DNA of 64,000 nt from assembly GCA_030522415.1 (NCBI GenBank), contig CM060106.1:27057967-27121966 (forward strand). The letters are read 5' to 3'. Both the position numbers and the translations under genes were made by a program. Under the pieces are notes generated by a model. That model was not told where the DNA came from. It searched no databases and saw only the letters and a list, made by a program, of their open reading frames with translations. This DNA comes from Channallabes apus (lineage: Eukaryota > Chordata > Actinopteri > Siluriformes > Clariidae). Shown piece after piece: positions 1 through 11,863 of this stretch; position 1 is the first letter of the stretch; every line of letters begins with the position of its first letter.

Positions 1-1133
1 CCCTTCACAGCATGTCACCACTCCTAGATTGCATTCTGTACACATGCTAAAAAAGAGCTCTCCGGGGAAATCACACATCTCAAGCTGCTGTTTCAATCAC
101 TGTGCAGAGCCACCCAATAGTCCGGCATTTACGAATCATGCGGGTGAATAAGACTCTTGTGTCCTACCTGTTTCCCCTGGATGCTGGTTTCATATGGACC
201 TGAAAAGAACTAAGCACCAGTGTAGAGATGATTGACTGCTATGCTTTGAAGCATCCCCCCATTTTCCTGCATCTCCACATCCCTCCTACTCTAAAAGTCC
301 TGGCCAATCCCAGCTCTGAATCGCATAACTAAAAGCTCAACACCGACCCCTGGGGACCCGTGACCCTTTGCCTCTTTGTTCACCCCTGAATACATTAACC
401 ACGCCTATTCCGCAGCTTTGTCTAGAGTCTCAGTCAGACCACATGACATACTGTATACGTTTTCTTCAGTTAATAATACCATGATGGAACAGCGAAGAAG
501 AGTGGAATGATGTGTTATATTTGTATGAATATTTTCAGTCAAATAAATATACAGCTTGGAAAACATACTGTAATTGGACCATATGTACTGTACTGTATAT
601 CCATCACATATTTCTGTGCAGTGAGAATACATGTTGCTTGTTCCATATGCTTGATCTACATTTAGGTCTAATAATCCACTTAGTCCTTAAGCCAAAAACT
701 GAACTTTCACCAGATTGATGTTCAATGCATTCTTATTGCTTTTGGTGATTTTGAATACATTACCATATCAATTGATTTAGAGGGCACATGCATGGAAAAA
801 AATCAATTCTACTCGCTCTGTTAAACCAGGATCGGCACCTGACATCAGTTCAAAAGGAAACATAAAATGAATGAAAGATAAAATTCAGCATTTCAGTCCA
901 AAAAGTCAGGTCAGGTAAATGATAATAGTATGAAGATGTTCACTGTGTAAGAAATGAGACATAATTCATTCATGTGTAATGATGAATGATGATGTTATTA
1001 ATTAACCAATAAAAATGCTAAATTTCAATGATCAATGCATTTAAGCAAAACAATTCAAAAACTTGTAAACAATAATTAAAACAAGACCACGAACAACACT
1101 CTTGCCTGTTCCTTGATCTCTCTATCAATATTT
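1..1133. other. Unassigned AT-rich non-coding DNA
   Basis: Only short open frames are present and none resembles a known protein. I see no terminal repeats or RNA gene here. Confidence 0.6.
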
Positions 1134-1141
1134 TATTATTA

Positions 1142-1176
<35 letters not shown>

Positions 1177-1177
1177 A
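1134..1177. repeat. (ATT)n microsatellite
   Basis: This is an ATT trinucleotide run. It continues as ATTATTATT just after the neighbouring SINE near 1557, so the SINE appears to have inserted into the microsatellite and split it. Confidence 0.85.
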
Positions 1178-1556
1178 GGGCGGCGCGGTGGTGTAGTGGT
1201 TAGCACTGTCGCCTTGCACCTCCAGGGTCTGGGTTCGATTCCCCGGCCAGGCTCGATTCCCGTCTCTGTGTGCATGGAGTTTGCATGTTCTCCCCGTGCT
1301 TGGTGGGTTTCCTCCGGGTACTCCGGTTTCCTCCCACAGTCCAAAGATATGCAGGTTAGGCTAATTGGCGTTCCTAAATTGACCGTAGTGTGTGATTGGG
1401 TGTGTGAGTGTGTGTATGTGTGTGTGCCCTGCGATGGATTGGCACCCTGTCCAGGGTGTACCCCGCCTAGTGCCCAAAATATCCTGGGATAGGCTCCAGG
1501 CCCCCCGCGACCCTGAACACAGGATTAAGCGGTATAGAAGAAGATGAATGAATGAA
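1178..1556 (+). mobile_element. tRNA-derived SINE, Mermaid-like, copy 1
   Basis: The 5' part has a tRNA-like pol III promoter: an A box around gtagtggttagcac and a B box GGTTCGATTCC. The body contains the typical fish blocks (ttgcatgttctccccgtg, cctccgggtactccgg, gtccagggtgtacccc) and the 3' end is a GAATGAATGAA-type tail. Four more copies lie in this window. It is non-coding and would have moved with LINE machinery. An extra block of about 20 bp (gccaggctcgattcc) duplicates the B-box region compared with the 8.8-kb copy. The family name is from memory; the SINE structure is seen directly. Confidence 0.88.
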
Positions 1557-2929
1557 TTATTATTATTTGGTCTTAATAAAAAAAGGAACAAAAGATTAAA
1601 CAATTTGATCTTTCAAAGTTCTGTATTCGGTAATGCAATCTGTGTTGATTGGAAGTGTAATAAAAAGCTCAGAAAGAGAGAGAGACAGGAGGTACAGTAT
1701 AAGAAGCAATAAAATCTTGAGAGGTTGGTTCTCAATCCTATATACTGTAGTACTATGAATCTTAATTTTATTATTTTTTAAAAGTTTGCAAATTAATTGG
1801 CTCCTATGAAAAACAGACATCTAATAAAACTAAAATGGGTCGGAAGTGCTAATTAAGTACCTAAACTCCACGTCTCTGAACTACTAATGACCTTGCAATT
1901 GCTTTAAGTTTTTTTCTTTTTTTTCTTTTTTTAAAAGGTGTCAAGACAATACAGATGTGAATGTGGGCATTACAGGACAGGATGTGAGACTCTATAACAT
2001 GCAGGGAAAAAATACAGAGAAAGAAATATCAGAAGTCTAAATATTATAGACTAGAAGATTATAGATAGACTAGAACATAGACAAGATTACTTGAACAATA
2101 GAACAAGATTATATTATAGACTAGAACATATTGTGAAAGTCACTGCTTCAGATTACAACCATAAAAATGCAGCACCGGTGAAATACATTTAAATAGGAAA
2201 ACAATGAAAACAGAAAATAACAACCATTTCCTAGAGAAAGAAATGGTTTAGCGTCTGCTTGGCCTACGGGGACAGATTACGGGCGGATGTGACAACTGAG
2301 CAAAATATGTCCCAAAAAAGGACTATTCATGAATGCATCTTTCACATCTTTCAATTTCTAGTGGTATGGATGTCAAAGATCTGAATATTGAATAAATCAC
2401 ATGATGGTTTCTTTCCACATTAATCACTGCAAAAGCTGTTTAAAAATTGTGTGTTGCAAAAATGTTTGTGAGGCTTGGTACACTCTCGCTCTACTATTAA
2501 TCACAGAAACACTACGCAGTCATGGGGAACAAAATAGTGACAAAAATAGCTAGAAAATCTAAAAAGTTAAAGAAAAGAAAAAAAAAACTGAAATAATGTG
2601 AAATCATATTTAATAATGAAGAAATAATAGCAATCAAAGATGATGTAAATGGTCTGGTGAAACAAATGCATCACAGGCCAATTGAAATTGTCGATATAAA
2701 GGGTTTGATTTTACATTTATTTGAGCAGATGCACATTCATAATAGACTCAATAAAAGAAGTTTAACTGTGTCTGTTGTCTTGCATATACTCATTGTTTCT
2801 GCCTGTTTCTTTGTGCACTGAACAAAATGATAAGCCTGTTTTGATCTCATTTGTAAGATATCCCCTGGTTCCTATTATCAGTAAAAATAATTATCTGGAT
2901 TACACAATTATCTGGATCAACAAACTGGT
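1557..2929. other. Unassigned non-coding DNA
   Basis: The stretch contains simple AT-rich sequence and a local repeat of an agactagaac(a)tag motif at about 2050-2130. No gene or transposon end was recognised. Confidence 0.55.
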
Positions 2930-2933
2930 TTAA

Positions 2934-3867
2934 CACTAGACGCGCTGAGCAGCGGTCATTTGCTCTTATTTTATACACACAAAATCTCCGTACACACACA
3001 ACTGCACAGAGTAGCGAACTGTAGCGCTGTAGGGAACTAGTGAACAACCGATCTTCACTTTAGTGGAAAAGGGAATGAAAAATGACCAGTCATTACATAT
3101 CGCTGGAGCATGAAAAAAATTTTACCTGAAAAATTATTTATATATTTATTATAATCATTATCGAGGATGACATCATATAAATAGGACACAATAAATTACA
3201 TTTCAATTTAATTTAGAAACCCTCAGTATTAAGTGTTGCTGGTCACTGGCTGGGAATCGAACCCGGGTCTTCCACATGGCAGGCGAAACACCTACCACTG
3301 AACCACCATTTTCGATGAGGTATAAGGGTTTCAATATTTAATATCAGTAGTTTCCGATGTACTTATGTTACCATAATGGAAAAGTGAAGTTGTTCTGCTG
3401 TGGTAGATCTGATTTATTCAAACACAATAATAAAGCTTTATATCCTCAGGAGGGGTCATTACATTGCTTTAGCGATAATTTCATAGCGAGTTCAGAACTA
3501 ATCTAAAGCACTGTCACACTAAAAAAACATCCGAGAAGTTCAGAAGCTTCAAATAGAATGAACGAACTAATTAATATTCTTAAAACGTTATAAAATTAAG
3601 TAGAGACTTAGTGACTCCCCTTAGAGACTCTGTGGTAGGTTTTCTCAGTTGAATATGAAAAAAAAAATACAGCTGATTATCAACGCGGGAATGAATGGCG
3701 CATTGCCCAAGTGCAAGTTGATCTTGGAGCTAAACTATTTGCTTTGGGTGAAAGCGCCATCTAGCGATCATTGTGTGTCAGCAACAGCTTCCCATTCCAA
3801 ACAATAGGCGGTCAAATGACCGTGAACTGCATTATAAGTAGGTCACACTGGAGCGACGATTCTAGTG
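2934..3867. mobile_element. piggyBac-like non-autonomous element, copy 1
   Basis: The termini read cactaga...tctagtg and sit exactly between two TTAA tetranucleotides (2930-2933 and 3868-3871), the target site of the piggyBac superfamily. Inside each end is a second motif, agcggtcattt near the left and the complementary ggcggtcaaatgaccg near the right. The right 350 bp is shared with the copy at 11.9-12.7 kb. There is no transposase frame, so it must have been mobilised in trans. A tRNA-Gly-like sequence lies inside it. Confidence 0.82.
3243..3312 (-). pseudogene. tRNA-Gly(GCC)-like sequence, degenerate
   Basis: Read on the minus strand this 70-nt stretch follows the tRNA-Gly-GCC layout: a D-arm A box GGTGGTTCAGTGG, an anticodon loop CTGCCAT with GCC, and a T arm with GGTTCGATTCCC. 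The 5-bp anticodon stem still pairs with wobble. The acceptor stem is broken, with only about four of seven pairs left, and the T stem has a C-A mismatch. It therefore looks like a tRNA pseudogene or a relic of a tRNA-headed retroposon. It lies inside the 2.9-3.9 kb piggyBac-like element. Flanking gaaaccct/agggtttc motifs form a weak inverted repeat around it. Confidence 0.72.
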
Positions 3868-3871
3868 TTAA

Positions 3872-4079
3872 ACAAGCTTTGCTAAGAGCACTGCTAAGAG
3901 ACAGCTCAACTCAAACGAGAGGTCTGACCGCATTGTAGAACTAAAATAGCAAACTGATGTAAGTAGATATTACAGCACAAATCAATTATGTAAATGCCTC
4001 TGCAAAGTACCATAAATAACGTAAAAAATTTTTTATAAACATGTCACAACAGTCAGCCATTTAAAAACAAACATTTACA

Positions 4080-4080
<1 letters not shown>
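3872..4080. other. Unassigned spacer
   Basis: This is short non-coding sequence between the piggyBac-like element and a (TA)n tract. Confidence 0.5.

Positions 4081-4130
<50 letters not shown>
4081..4130. repeat. (TA)n microsatellite
   Basis: This is an uninterrupted TA dinucleotide run of about 25 units. An ATA trinucleotide run follows at about 4197-4218. Confidence 0.9.
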
Positions 4131-4138
<8 letters not shown>

Positions 4139-4599
4139 TACATTTATCTTTACAATAGAACACAGTAATTTTGCCTTGAAACCATTTATTTCAATAATTA
4201 TAATAATAATAATAATAATGATGGCAATGTTAATAAAGGAAAACAAAGAGTAGAAAAAGGTCAGTAGATATTCTAATCGTCTCTGGTAAGAGTCCAGCCC
4301 TTGTGCTCTTTCATCTCCTTCACCACAAGGAAAGCTGACACCATCCACCCTTTGACTAACTTTGACTCTGTCTTTCATTTCACACTTTCGCTGATTTGAT
4401 AGCTTTGAAATATTTAATCTGCTTTAGAGCATTTCCTATTCTGTTCAGCTTGGTTATTAAAAATGATTTTAAAACTTTTAAATAACATGCCAAACATTCT
4501 ATGAAGACATGAAATGATATTCTACAATAGCCAACATTAGTCAGGCCAAACTACTTAATGATGTTTATTCAACAGCTTATTTTAACAAAATGGTAGCTT

Positions 4600-4885
4600 T
4601 GACACAAAGAAGCCATGAATCCTTCCTTGGGATTGACAGACACATGAGCAATGGTTCCTTCATGGAAATGACAGAGGTCACACGTCCTTCACTAGAGCTT
4701 ACAGACACAGAGGCCCTAAACCTGACAGGAAGAGACCATGCGTCACTCAGTGGAGATTACAGACAAACTTCCTTCACCTGGTCTTTAGCTAGGAACTAAC
4801 AGAAAAAGAGGCCAAGCTGTCTTCACCCTTCCTGTCAGGAACAGAAGACACACCATCTTCACTGGGACTGACAGACACAAGGTGG
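4600..4885 (+). repeat. Degenerate minisatellite, about 36-40 bp unit, cluster 1
   Basis: There are repeated imperfect units of the form ccttcactg-g-actgacagacaca-gaggcca. At least six diverged copies can be followed. A better preserved cluster of the same unit lies at 5.7 kb. The 69-aa frame across this region reflects the repeat and is not considered a gene. Confidence 0.65.
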
Positions 4886-5129
4886 CCACACATCCACTAG
4901 TTTGCTCAGTAAGTTATTCAGAGAAACAAGTATGGCTGCAGTCTTTTTCAGATGTTTGTTATATGGCAACAAATGTTTCAGGGTCACACCCAAGTAAACA
5001 GGAATTAGGAAAATAGGAAACAGGAAATGGCGTACTGTATTACAGTATTTCACCTTTGCAGTCCAGCTCTTGGTTTGCCTTTGCATTATTCAAGTAATAG
5101 AAACTGGAGACTGTTATTTATCGAAGTAC

Positions 5130-5240
5130 AATTAAACCTTGGATTGTGACCATAATTTGTTCCAGAAGCATGCTTGTATATCAAAGCTAATTTCCCCATT
5201 AGAAATAATGGAAACTCAGATAATTCATTTAAGGACCTGA
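5130..5240. mobile_element. Possible mariner/Tigger-type terminal fragment
   Basis: The blocks accttggattgtgacc, ataatttgttccagaagc and aatttccccattagaaataatgg resemble the end of the family that ends in cctcggattacgagc...attcgttccgg at 24.1-25.6 kb, allowing for CpG decay. No matching second end or TA duplication could be fixed, so the limits are approximate. Confidence 0.4.
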
Positions 5241-5700
5241 AAGTATTCATATAAAAAATATTTATACAAAATATTAAGTAAAAATTAAACAAATTAACTA
5301 CACAAACACATACACTAACTCTGTCTGCAAATTTCTTTAACGAAGGAACCTCTCTAATGACCTTTTGAGGATTTTGCGGTAATGTGACATTGCATTGTCG
5401 TTTAATTCCTGCACTACTACAGACTTTTAAAGTTTTTTCTTCAGGGGGGCTGTTGTTGCAATACAGTTAATAAAGAACAGTTACTACACTTGGGACAAAC
5501 GCACACACACACATGGTCACAGCATTATAGTAAACACTACACGCGTGCACAGATCCTGACTATCCACTACGAGTGACGCACGAGCACTGAGACTGAGCAT
5601 GGAAAGGATTACCCACAATCCTGCAGCGCATGAGAGAGAAGAACCATTGGCTCAGTTGTGATCAAGTGACTCTTGGCAGACAAAGCGCATGTGTACTACT

Positions 5701-5831
5701 CATACACATACAAAGTGGCCACACCTCCTTCACTGACACTGACAGACACAAACAAGCCACACCTCCTTCACTGACACTGACAGACACAAAGAGGCCACAC
5801 CTCTTTCATTGGGATTGACAGACACAAACTG
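5701..5831 (+). repeat. 38-bp minisatellite, cluster 2
   Basis: Three head-to-tail units of about 38 bp are present, each containing ccacacctccttcactgaca. The first two are almost identical and the third is diverged. The same unit occurs in degraded form at 4.6-4.9 kb, so the array may once have been larger and been split by the intervening sequence. Confidence 0.8.
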
Positions 5832-5839
5832 GTTATGTC

Positions 5840-8519
5840 TTCTTTAATGAGACTATAAGTCTAGTATCATTATATTATATTAAACATAAATGCGATGTAT
5901 GTGACTAAATTCTACATTTTATCCCATTAGCGCAACACCATGTAAACTCCCATGCAGAGGCACCCAAACAAACGCTGCAAAAGGTGGTCGTCAACATATT
6001 ATATCTGAAAATGATGCATTAGCAAATAATCACCTGCTCATGAACAAAAGCAAAAAACAATATTTACTCATATTTTTTGCTTCTTTATGCACTGAAATTA
6101 TTCTACATGAATTCCTAGAGCGCCTTTAAAAACCTCCAACCACAAAAAGAGGAAGTTTTGCAGCTTTTTTCCCCCAGACATACATGTTCATTCATCAGCA
6201 TACTAAAAAAGGAGAGCCTAGTGTATTAAAGCCCTGCACTGTGATGCATGATTTCAATTTAACAGCCACGGAAGCCATAAAATTTCTAGGGGATTTACAG
6301 CCTCTCTGATCTCGTGCTGGAATGACGAATGAAAATGTGGCACTGCAGAGAGGTAGAGAAAACATTGCAGCAATCAGTTGCTACTTCTCAAGGCTCTGGA
6401 AAAGACAGAGGAGCAACAGTACAACTAGGCATCATCCCCTGCCAAGAGAATAACCGCAGGTACAGTTTTCCTACACTGAATGGTAGATTTCTCCTGTACT
6501 TTCTGGATATACAGTATAATGTATAGGACAAGTTCAAGGACCTACTGTAGCTCTCTCACTAAATCACACAGATTAAGCAGAAGGAAGGTTCTCCACAAGG
6601 GGACACTATTTCTCATGAATGGATCATTGTGGAAAAGGATGTGTAATTGTGTACGCAGAAGTAAAATCGCAGTTTATGTGAAACCACAATCAATTACACT
6701 GCACTGAGGAGCGTATAAGACTTTGGATGTGCATTAATTTAAGGATTTCCTGCCAAGCCTATGGAAGCAGCTCAAAGCGGAACTCTAAGCTGCACAATTC
6801 TGTACACTTTGTAAAAGCTGATGCTGAAGGCCAGTCTCACTCACTCACTTATGAAGCAGGAGGAAGTCGAACGAGAAGACAAATTACGCTGCAAAATCTA
6901 ATTTAAAAAACAAAGCTTCTCCTAAACCAGCTCAACCTTCGCTGGCTTCATGTCAGTTGTAGCTTTTGCACAAGCATCTGCTGTAGACAGAAAAATAATT
7001 GCACAAGTGCACCTTAAGTGTTCACTCTATGCAAATTGGATTCCACAGCCAGAGAATATTGCACCAGAACACTTTTACAGAAGTGCTTGCACACGCTGCA
7101 ACTGATAAAAATGTTTTCATTTTAATATATATTCCAGAAGCAGTTTGGCTGATCGGTCCGGTCATAAAAATCAATTTCTGTAACATTCAATAATCCTTGC
7201 TTTAATTGAATTTTAATGTTTAGACAATGATTACGGTCATTTCCTGACCGTAAAATGGACCCCAGGGAAAGAAGCCTATCAGCAATCCTGCAAAAAAAAA
7301 AAAAAAAAAAAAAAAGGTCTGCTTGAACATGAAGATGTGCAGATGGTTTGGACGCCCGCCAGACTCCAACTGGAACACTGTGGGTCTCAGCATCTCAAAA
7401 ACATCAGCGCAAAATGACAGCTGCAAATAATGACGAGACTATGTAAAGTCATCACTGCCGTAGACTGCCGTCTTTGTTGTGTTTTCATAATTGTTCACCA
7501 TAACGAACCGGGAAACAAAGTACCAGAAAACATTTTGACTCCTCCTAACAGAAGAAGACGAACACTCGCCCTTAAGGGCTTGATCTCTCCATTATGCCTG
7601 CACTATGGGTAATATTTTCACTAATTGTTGACAGGCATCCTCATTACTGCAGCCTCAAGTGAAAAGAAGCAGAAGGATGAATCTCACAGAAGACTACGAA
7701 GACTAATCAGCACTTGTCCTTGTGTTGTGAACAGCATCATTGGATTTCACAGACTCAGGGGTTTAGGAAACGACAGCGGGATGCAGTGACACTGCAGCAC
7801 ATTGGGAATGTGACCTGAATAAGCTCACATGTGGATCACTGAGCCAGTCAGACTTGGGCCTAGTATCGATTTCATTATTGCATTGTAAATAATGTACCAT
7901 TTGTCAGATGTGCACTTCACAGTTCCTCATCCTTTTTCACTCCTTTTCCCTAAGTTTGTCTTCCCAGCCACCAGCCGTGCGTCACCTTCACAGTGACAAA
8001 ATGCTGATTTCCTGATGACAGGGCAATAGCTTCTCATTTTGAATTAGCTCTAGATTAATCAGCTCTAGATTTAATTTAATATTTGTCTACAGCCATTACA
8101 GGGCGCAACCGGAGTCTCTGTAATGTTTTGTCATCTTCCAAATGCGATTTTGCAGTAGGAGCATCGACACCCAATAATTTTTCTGGCCTTCTTGTAATTC
8201 TACTATGAATTCACTTCCAGGCAAACAAGACGACGTTTTATGAATGACAACTACTGTACAATCAGGTGGGAAAAAAGAACGTTTCAAATACAATTTAAAA
8301 TGTGACATCAAATTTGATATAATAATTTGATCTTTAGCTAAAAAGAATATAAGTAGAAAAAAAATTCTATTAATAATAGAATAGTGATCATCAGACCAGA
8401 AAGTACTGTAGGCTAAAGAGTGCACTACATTATGTGGCCTCAAAAGATATTTTGGATTTGCTCTGCAGGTCAGCCTGGTAGCTACAGTAGCTCTCCTGAA
8501 GTCTAGCTAATCCGGATTG
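5840..8519. other. Unassigned non-coding DNA
   Basis: Only short open frames without recognisable domains occur. A poly-A run of about 24 nt lies near 7291-7315. A small palindrome, acggtcatttcctgaccgt, lies at about 7231-7249. I see no host exon that I can support. Confidence 0.5.
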
Positions 8520-9395
8520 TAGTGATGGCAAGTTGGAATCATTTTAGTGACTCGGTTCTTTGAATCTTCTTCATCAAAATGAACGAATCTTTTTTTGAGT
8601 CATTTAGTTCATTGCGTTTTTTCGATCAGAAATCAAATGAAATGTTATATTTTCAATGAACAGACCCCCAACATGTCTACATACACAAATTTTGGCTGTA
8701 GTTCCAGTAATGAAAATATTACAGTGAGGACATATTATGATAAACAGAATGAGCAGCGAGGCGGCGCGGTGGTGTAGTGGTTAGCACTGTCGCCTTGCAC
8801 CTCCAGGGTCCGGGTTCGATTCCCGTCTCTGTGTGCATGGAGTTTGCATGTTCTCCCCGTGCTTGGCGGGTTTCCTCCGGGTACTCCGGTTTCCTCCCAC
8901 AGTCCAAAGATATGCAGGTTAGGCTAATTGGCGTTCCTAAATTGCCCGTAGTGTGTGATTGGGTGTGTGAGTGTGTGTATGTGTGTGTGCCCTGCAATGG
9001 ATTGGCACCCTGTCCAGGGTGTACCCTGTCTCATGCCCTAAGCCTCCTGGGATAGGCTCCAGGTCCCCGCGACCCTGAATACAGGATAAAGCGGTATAGA
9101 AAATGAATGAATGAAAGAATGAGCAGCTCATCTCTTATCTTCCAGTCTGAGTCGTTTGTTCTTTTGAATCTATTAAACTGTATAGCATGTATGGGAGTCA
9201 AGTGACAAAAGAACGAACGAATGGGACCGAAAAGACTCAAAGGTACTGTAACTACTCATTTCTGTTTCCTGTACATAACCTTCGGAGGCTTTGCGATGCT
9301 TTGCACATGTGCGCCCAGTAGAAAATGAATGAATCACTCTCAGAGAATACTCGTTCTTCTGCGTCACGTTAAAAACCAATCGTTCATGAACGAAA
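8520..9395 (+). mobile_element. hAT-like non-autonomous element (tagtgatgg family), copy 1, split by a SINE
   Basis: The left end tagtgatgg and the body (atcattttagtgactcgg, gaacgaatctttttttgagtcatttag, ttttggctgtagttccagtaatgaaaatatt) match the copies at 35.1, 52.3 and 62.5 kb. The right end is decayed after cgttcatgaacgaa, so no duplication could be confirmed here. The copy at 52.3 kb shows the 8-bp duplication that places the family in hAT. A Mermaid-like SINE interrupts it at 8758-9115. Confidence 0.7.
8758..9115 (+). mobile_element. Mermaid-like tRNA-derived SINE, copy 2
   Basis: The element carries a tRNA-like A box (tagtggttagcac), a B box (GGTTCGATTCC), the usual fish body blocks and a GAATGAATGAA tail. 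A perfect 12-bp target-site duplication, agaatgagcagc, flanks it at 8746-8757 and 9116-9127. This proves retroposition into the older tagtgatgg-type element. It is the cleanest SINE copy in the window. Confidence 0.93.
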
Positions 9396-9429
9396 TTACA
9401 CACAGTTTAAACAAACATGTGAAATAGTC

Positions 9430-10297
9430 AAGACATGCTATGTTGTTAAGATGCTGTTAGCAAAACAGCTTTTGTTTTTGCACATTTTCCACGTTTGTGA
9501 GCATTTGAACACACTTAGGTCTTTGTCATATTATTTCGATCCAGGCATAGAGTTTAACGTTTTCCTTTTATTGCCAATTTAAAAAAGCTTTTCCAAGCTG
9601 ACAAAATGTTCCCGTCCAATAGCTTATGACATTACCAATTCCCTTGCTTATTGTGCATGAGTCAAACCTTTGAACCTGTTCGTGTTGTTTTGCATACGTG
9701 ATCAAAGGCAGCACATTCAAAAAAGAAAAATATTATGACCTCATTAAAAAATAAATGCATGTTCACCTGAACTGCTCACACCTTTAATGAGACAGACTTT
9801 TAAATTTGACAAATTAAGTCTGGCATGACCTCACTAAATTCAATATTTTGCTAAAGATATTATGACGTGTCCATAATAAACAAGAAAATAAAAAAGACTT
9901 GTTTAATTTGCTTTAGTAGTTAAAACCCAGAGCATTTTTCCCTTTTTTTTGTTTTGCTAAAAATCATTAAAAGTAATGATAACTTTCATTCTACTGTACC
10001 TGACATATCCAAAAATCCAAATACACAACTTGATGTCTGAAACCTCCCCGTTAACACATCAGCAAGTCGTACATATACTGTAAGCAATTTTGCAAACATT
10101 TAACCAATCGTCATGTTGTTTCATCATTTAACACTCACAGCACAAAAACCATACTTATTTTATAGAATATCTTCTATAAAAGGAAAAAATTATTTATTAA
10201 TCCATTCATGTACAGCATCGCCTCACTGAGTCCAAAATCTTCTAAACATTTTTTTCATTCATTAATTTTCTATTTAAATTTGTTAGCATCTGAGATG
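9430..10297. other. Unassigned AT-rich DNA
   Basis: No coding frame, RNA or transposon ends were recognised in this stretch. Confidence 0.55.
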
Positions 10298-10697
10298 GAG
10301 GCACAATAGCTTAGTGGTTAGCACCATCACCTTGCACCTTTAGGGTCATGGTTCGATTCCCACCTTAGGTGTGCATGCATAGAGTTATATATTCTCCCCG
10401 TTCCCTGGGTATTCGGGTTTTACTCCCACAGTTCAAAGACATGCAGATTAGACTGATTATCGTTCACAAATTGCACATACTGTATGTAATTCTGTATGAC
10501 TAATTCTGGTAAATGTTAGTTAATGTGTGTTTTGGAGTGGGATTGTGTACATGAGCATACATGAGTGTGTACCCTATGATGAATTGTACCCCACCTTGTG
10601 CCATAAGTCTCCTGGGAGAGGTTAGAATGATACTGTAGGTTAGAGGCCGCCCACAACCCTGTATGCAGGACAAAGCAGTATAGAAATAAGTGAGTGA
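10298..10697 (+). mobile_element. Mermaid-like SINE, old diverged copy 3
   Basis: The order of blocks matches the young copies: gcttagtggttagcac, then catggttcgattccc, ttctccccgtt, ccctgggtattcgggtttt, gacatgcagattagactgatt and gtaccctatgatgaattg. Many substitutions and small insertions separate it from copy 2, so it is much older. No clear target duplication was found. Confidence 0.78.
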
Positions 10698-10699
10698 GG

Positions 10700-11859
10700 T
10701 GATAAACTAGATCAAATGCAGATCAAATCGTTACCTGGGTATCGTGATAATTATTGACATATTGGCTGTTCCCTGGTGATTCCCTTCACTATTATGCAGA
10801 TTACTTTCTGATTATCACATTTTTTTTTGTACAATAGCTAGTCTTTGTCCTGAAGAGTAAATCATTTTGTATTTATCAAAACAAATAACTCCTCATTAAT
10901 AATTCTTACTTTCATATGCATTGTATTCAACCCCATGCATTTTCACCAAATCTATTTTTATTGATTCCTTGTATATTATTATATTACTTTCACTCCTGCT
11001 CCCTGAACTCAGTTCCATGCTGCAAGAAACATACAGCTGACATTTTGTGACATTAATGAATCCAAGGTCATCTGCGTGTTTCATTGCAGACTGACAGAAC
11101 GTTGCACTGGTGATGCAATTAAACAGCAGCTAATGGGCAAAATGTGTCGCTGAGAATCTCCTGACCTACAAATTGAATCCTGAGGTGGACGCAACTCGCT
11201 GAATACGGTGGCATCAGCATTCGTGAGCCAGTGGAATACAGCACCTCTTAATGGAGCTGCTTTATCATGCGTGCCTGAGTCATTAAAAAGCAAATTAAAG
11301 TCATGAAACTTAGTCAGCTGGAAAAATTAGACTTCTACTAGACAAATACATGAAGTACATCTACAGGAGAGTGTGTTCATTCCTCATGCCCCATTCACAT
11401 CCACCGCTGTTGATGTAAGCATGGGATGTGAAAATTAAAGTCTGAATGTGATCTGAAGGCAATTATGTCGTTTTATATTTCCTCTGGACCTCAGACAGTA
11501 CTGGGTGAAGATTAAATGAGAGGAATGGTTTGATTAGAAACACTTAATCACTTTCTACAAATGTATTCAATCAGCACTTTATATGTTTGTTAGAAAAGCA
11601 AAGTCTCATAGCACCCATGATGTTTTTTCATTTAGATTAAAATGCCTATTTAATCTTATAGTGTCCAGCAAAAAAAAAAAAAAAAAAAAAAGCTGTTGTT
11701 TTCAGAAGCACCTACTGTACATCAAGCAAAGAATACATTTAAGGTGGCTGGAATTGGGTTAAGAAATGTCCAGTACATTATTAATGATGGGGCTGAACCA
11801 CCAACTTCATAGAGATATGTGGTGGAAAAAAATTGCACTGACTCATAATTAGAGATCAT
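10700..11859. other. Unassigned DNA with a poly-A tract
   Basis: Only short unrecognised open frames are present. A poly-A run of about 22 nt lies at 11670-11692. No transposon ends were identified. Confidence 0.5.
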
Positions 11860-11863
11860 TTAA

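Noticed and set aside
1196..1492. Frame MVSTVALHLQGLG... seen at several places
   Set aside because: It is the plus-strand translation of the Mermaid-like SINE and recurs with each copy.
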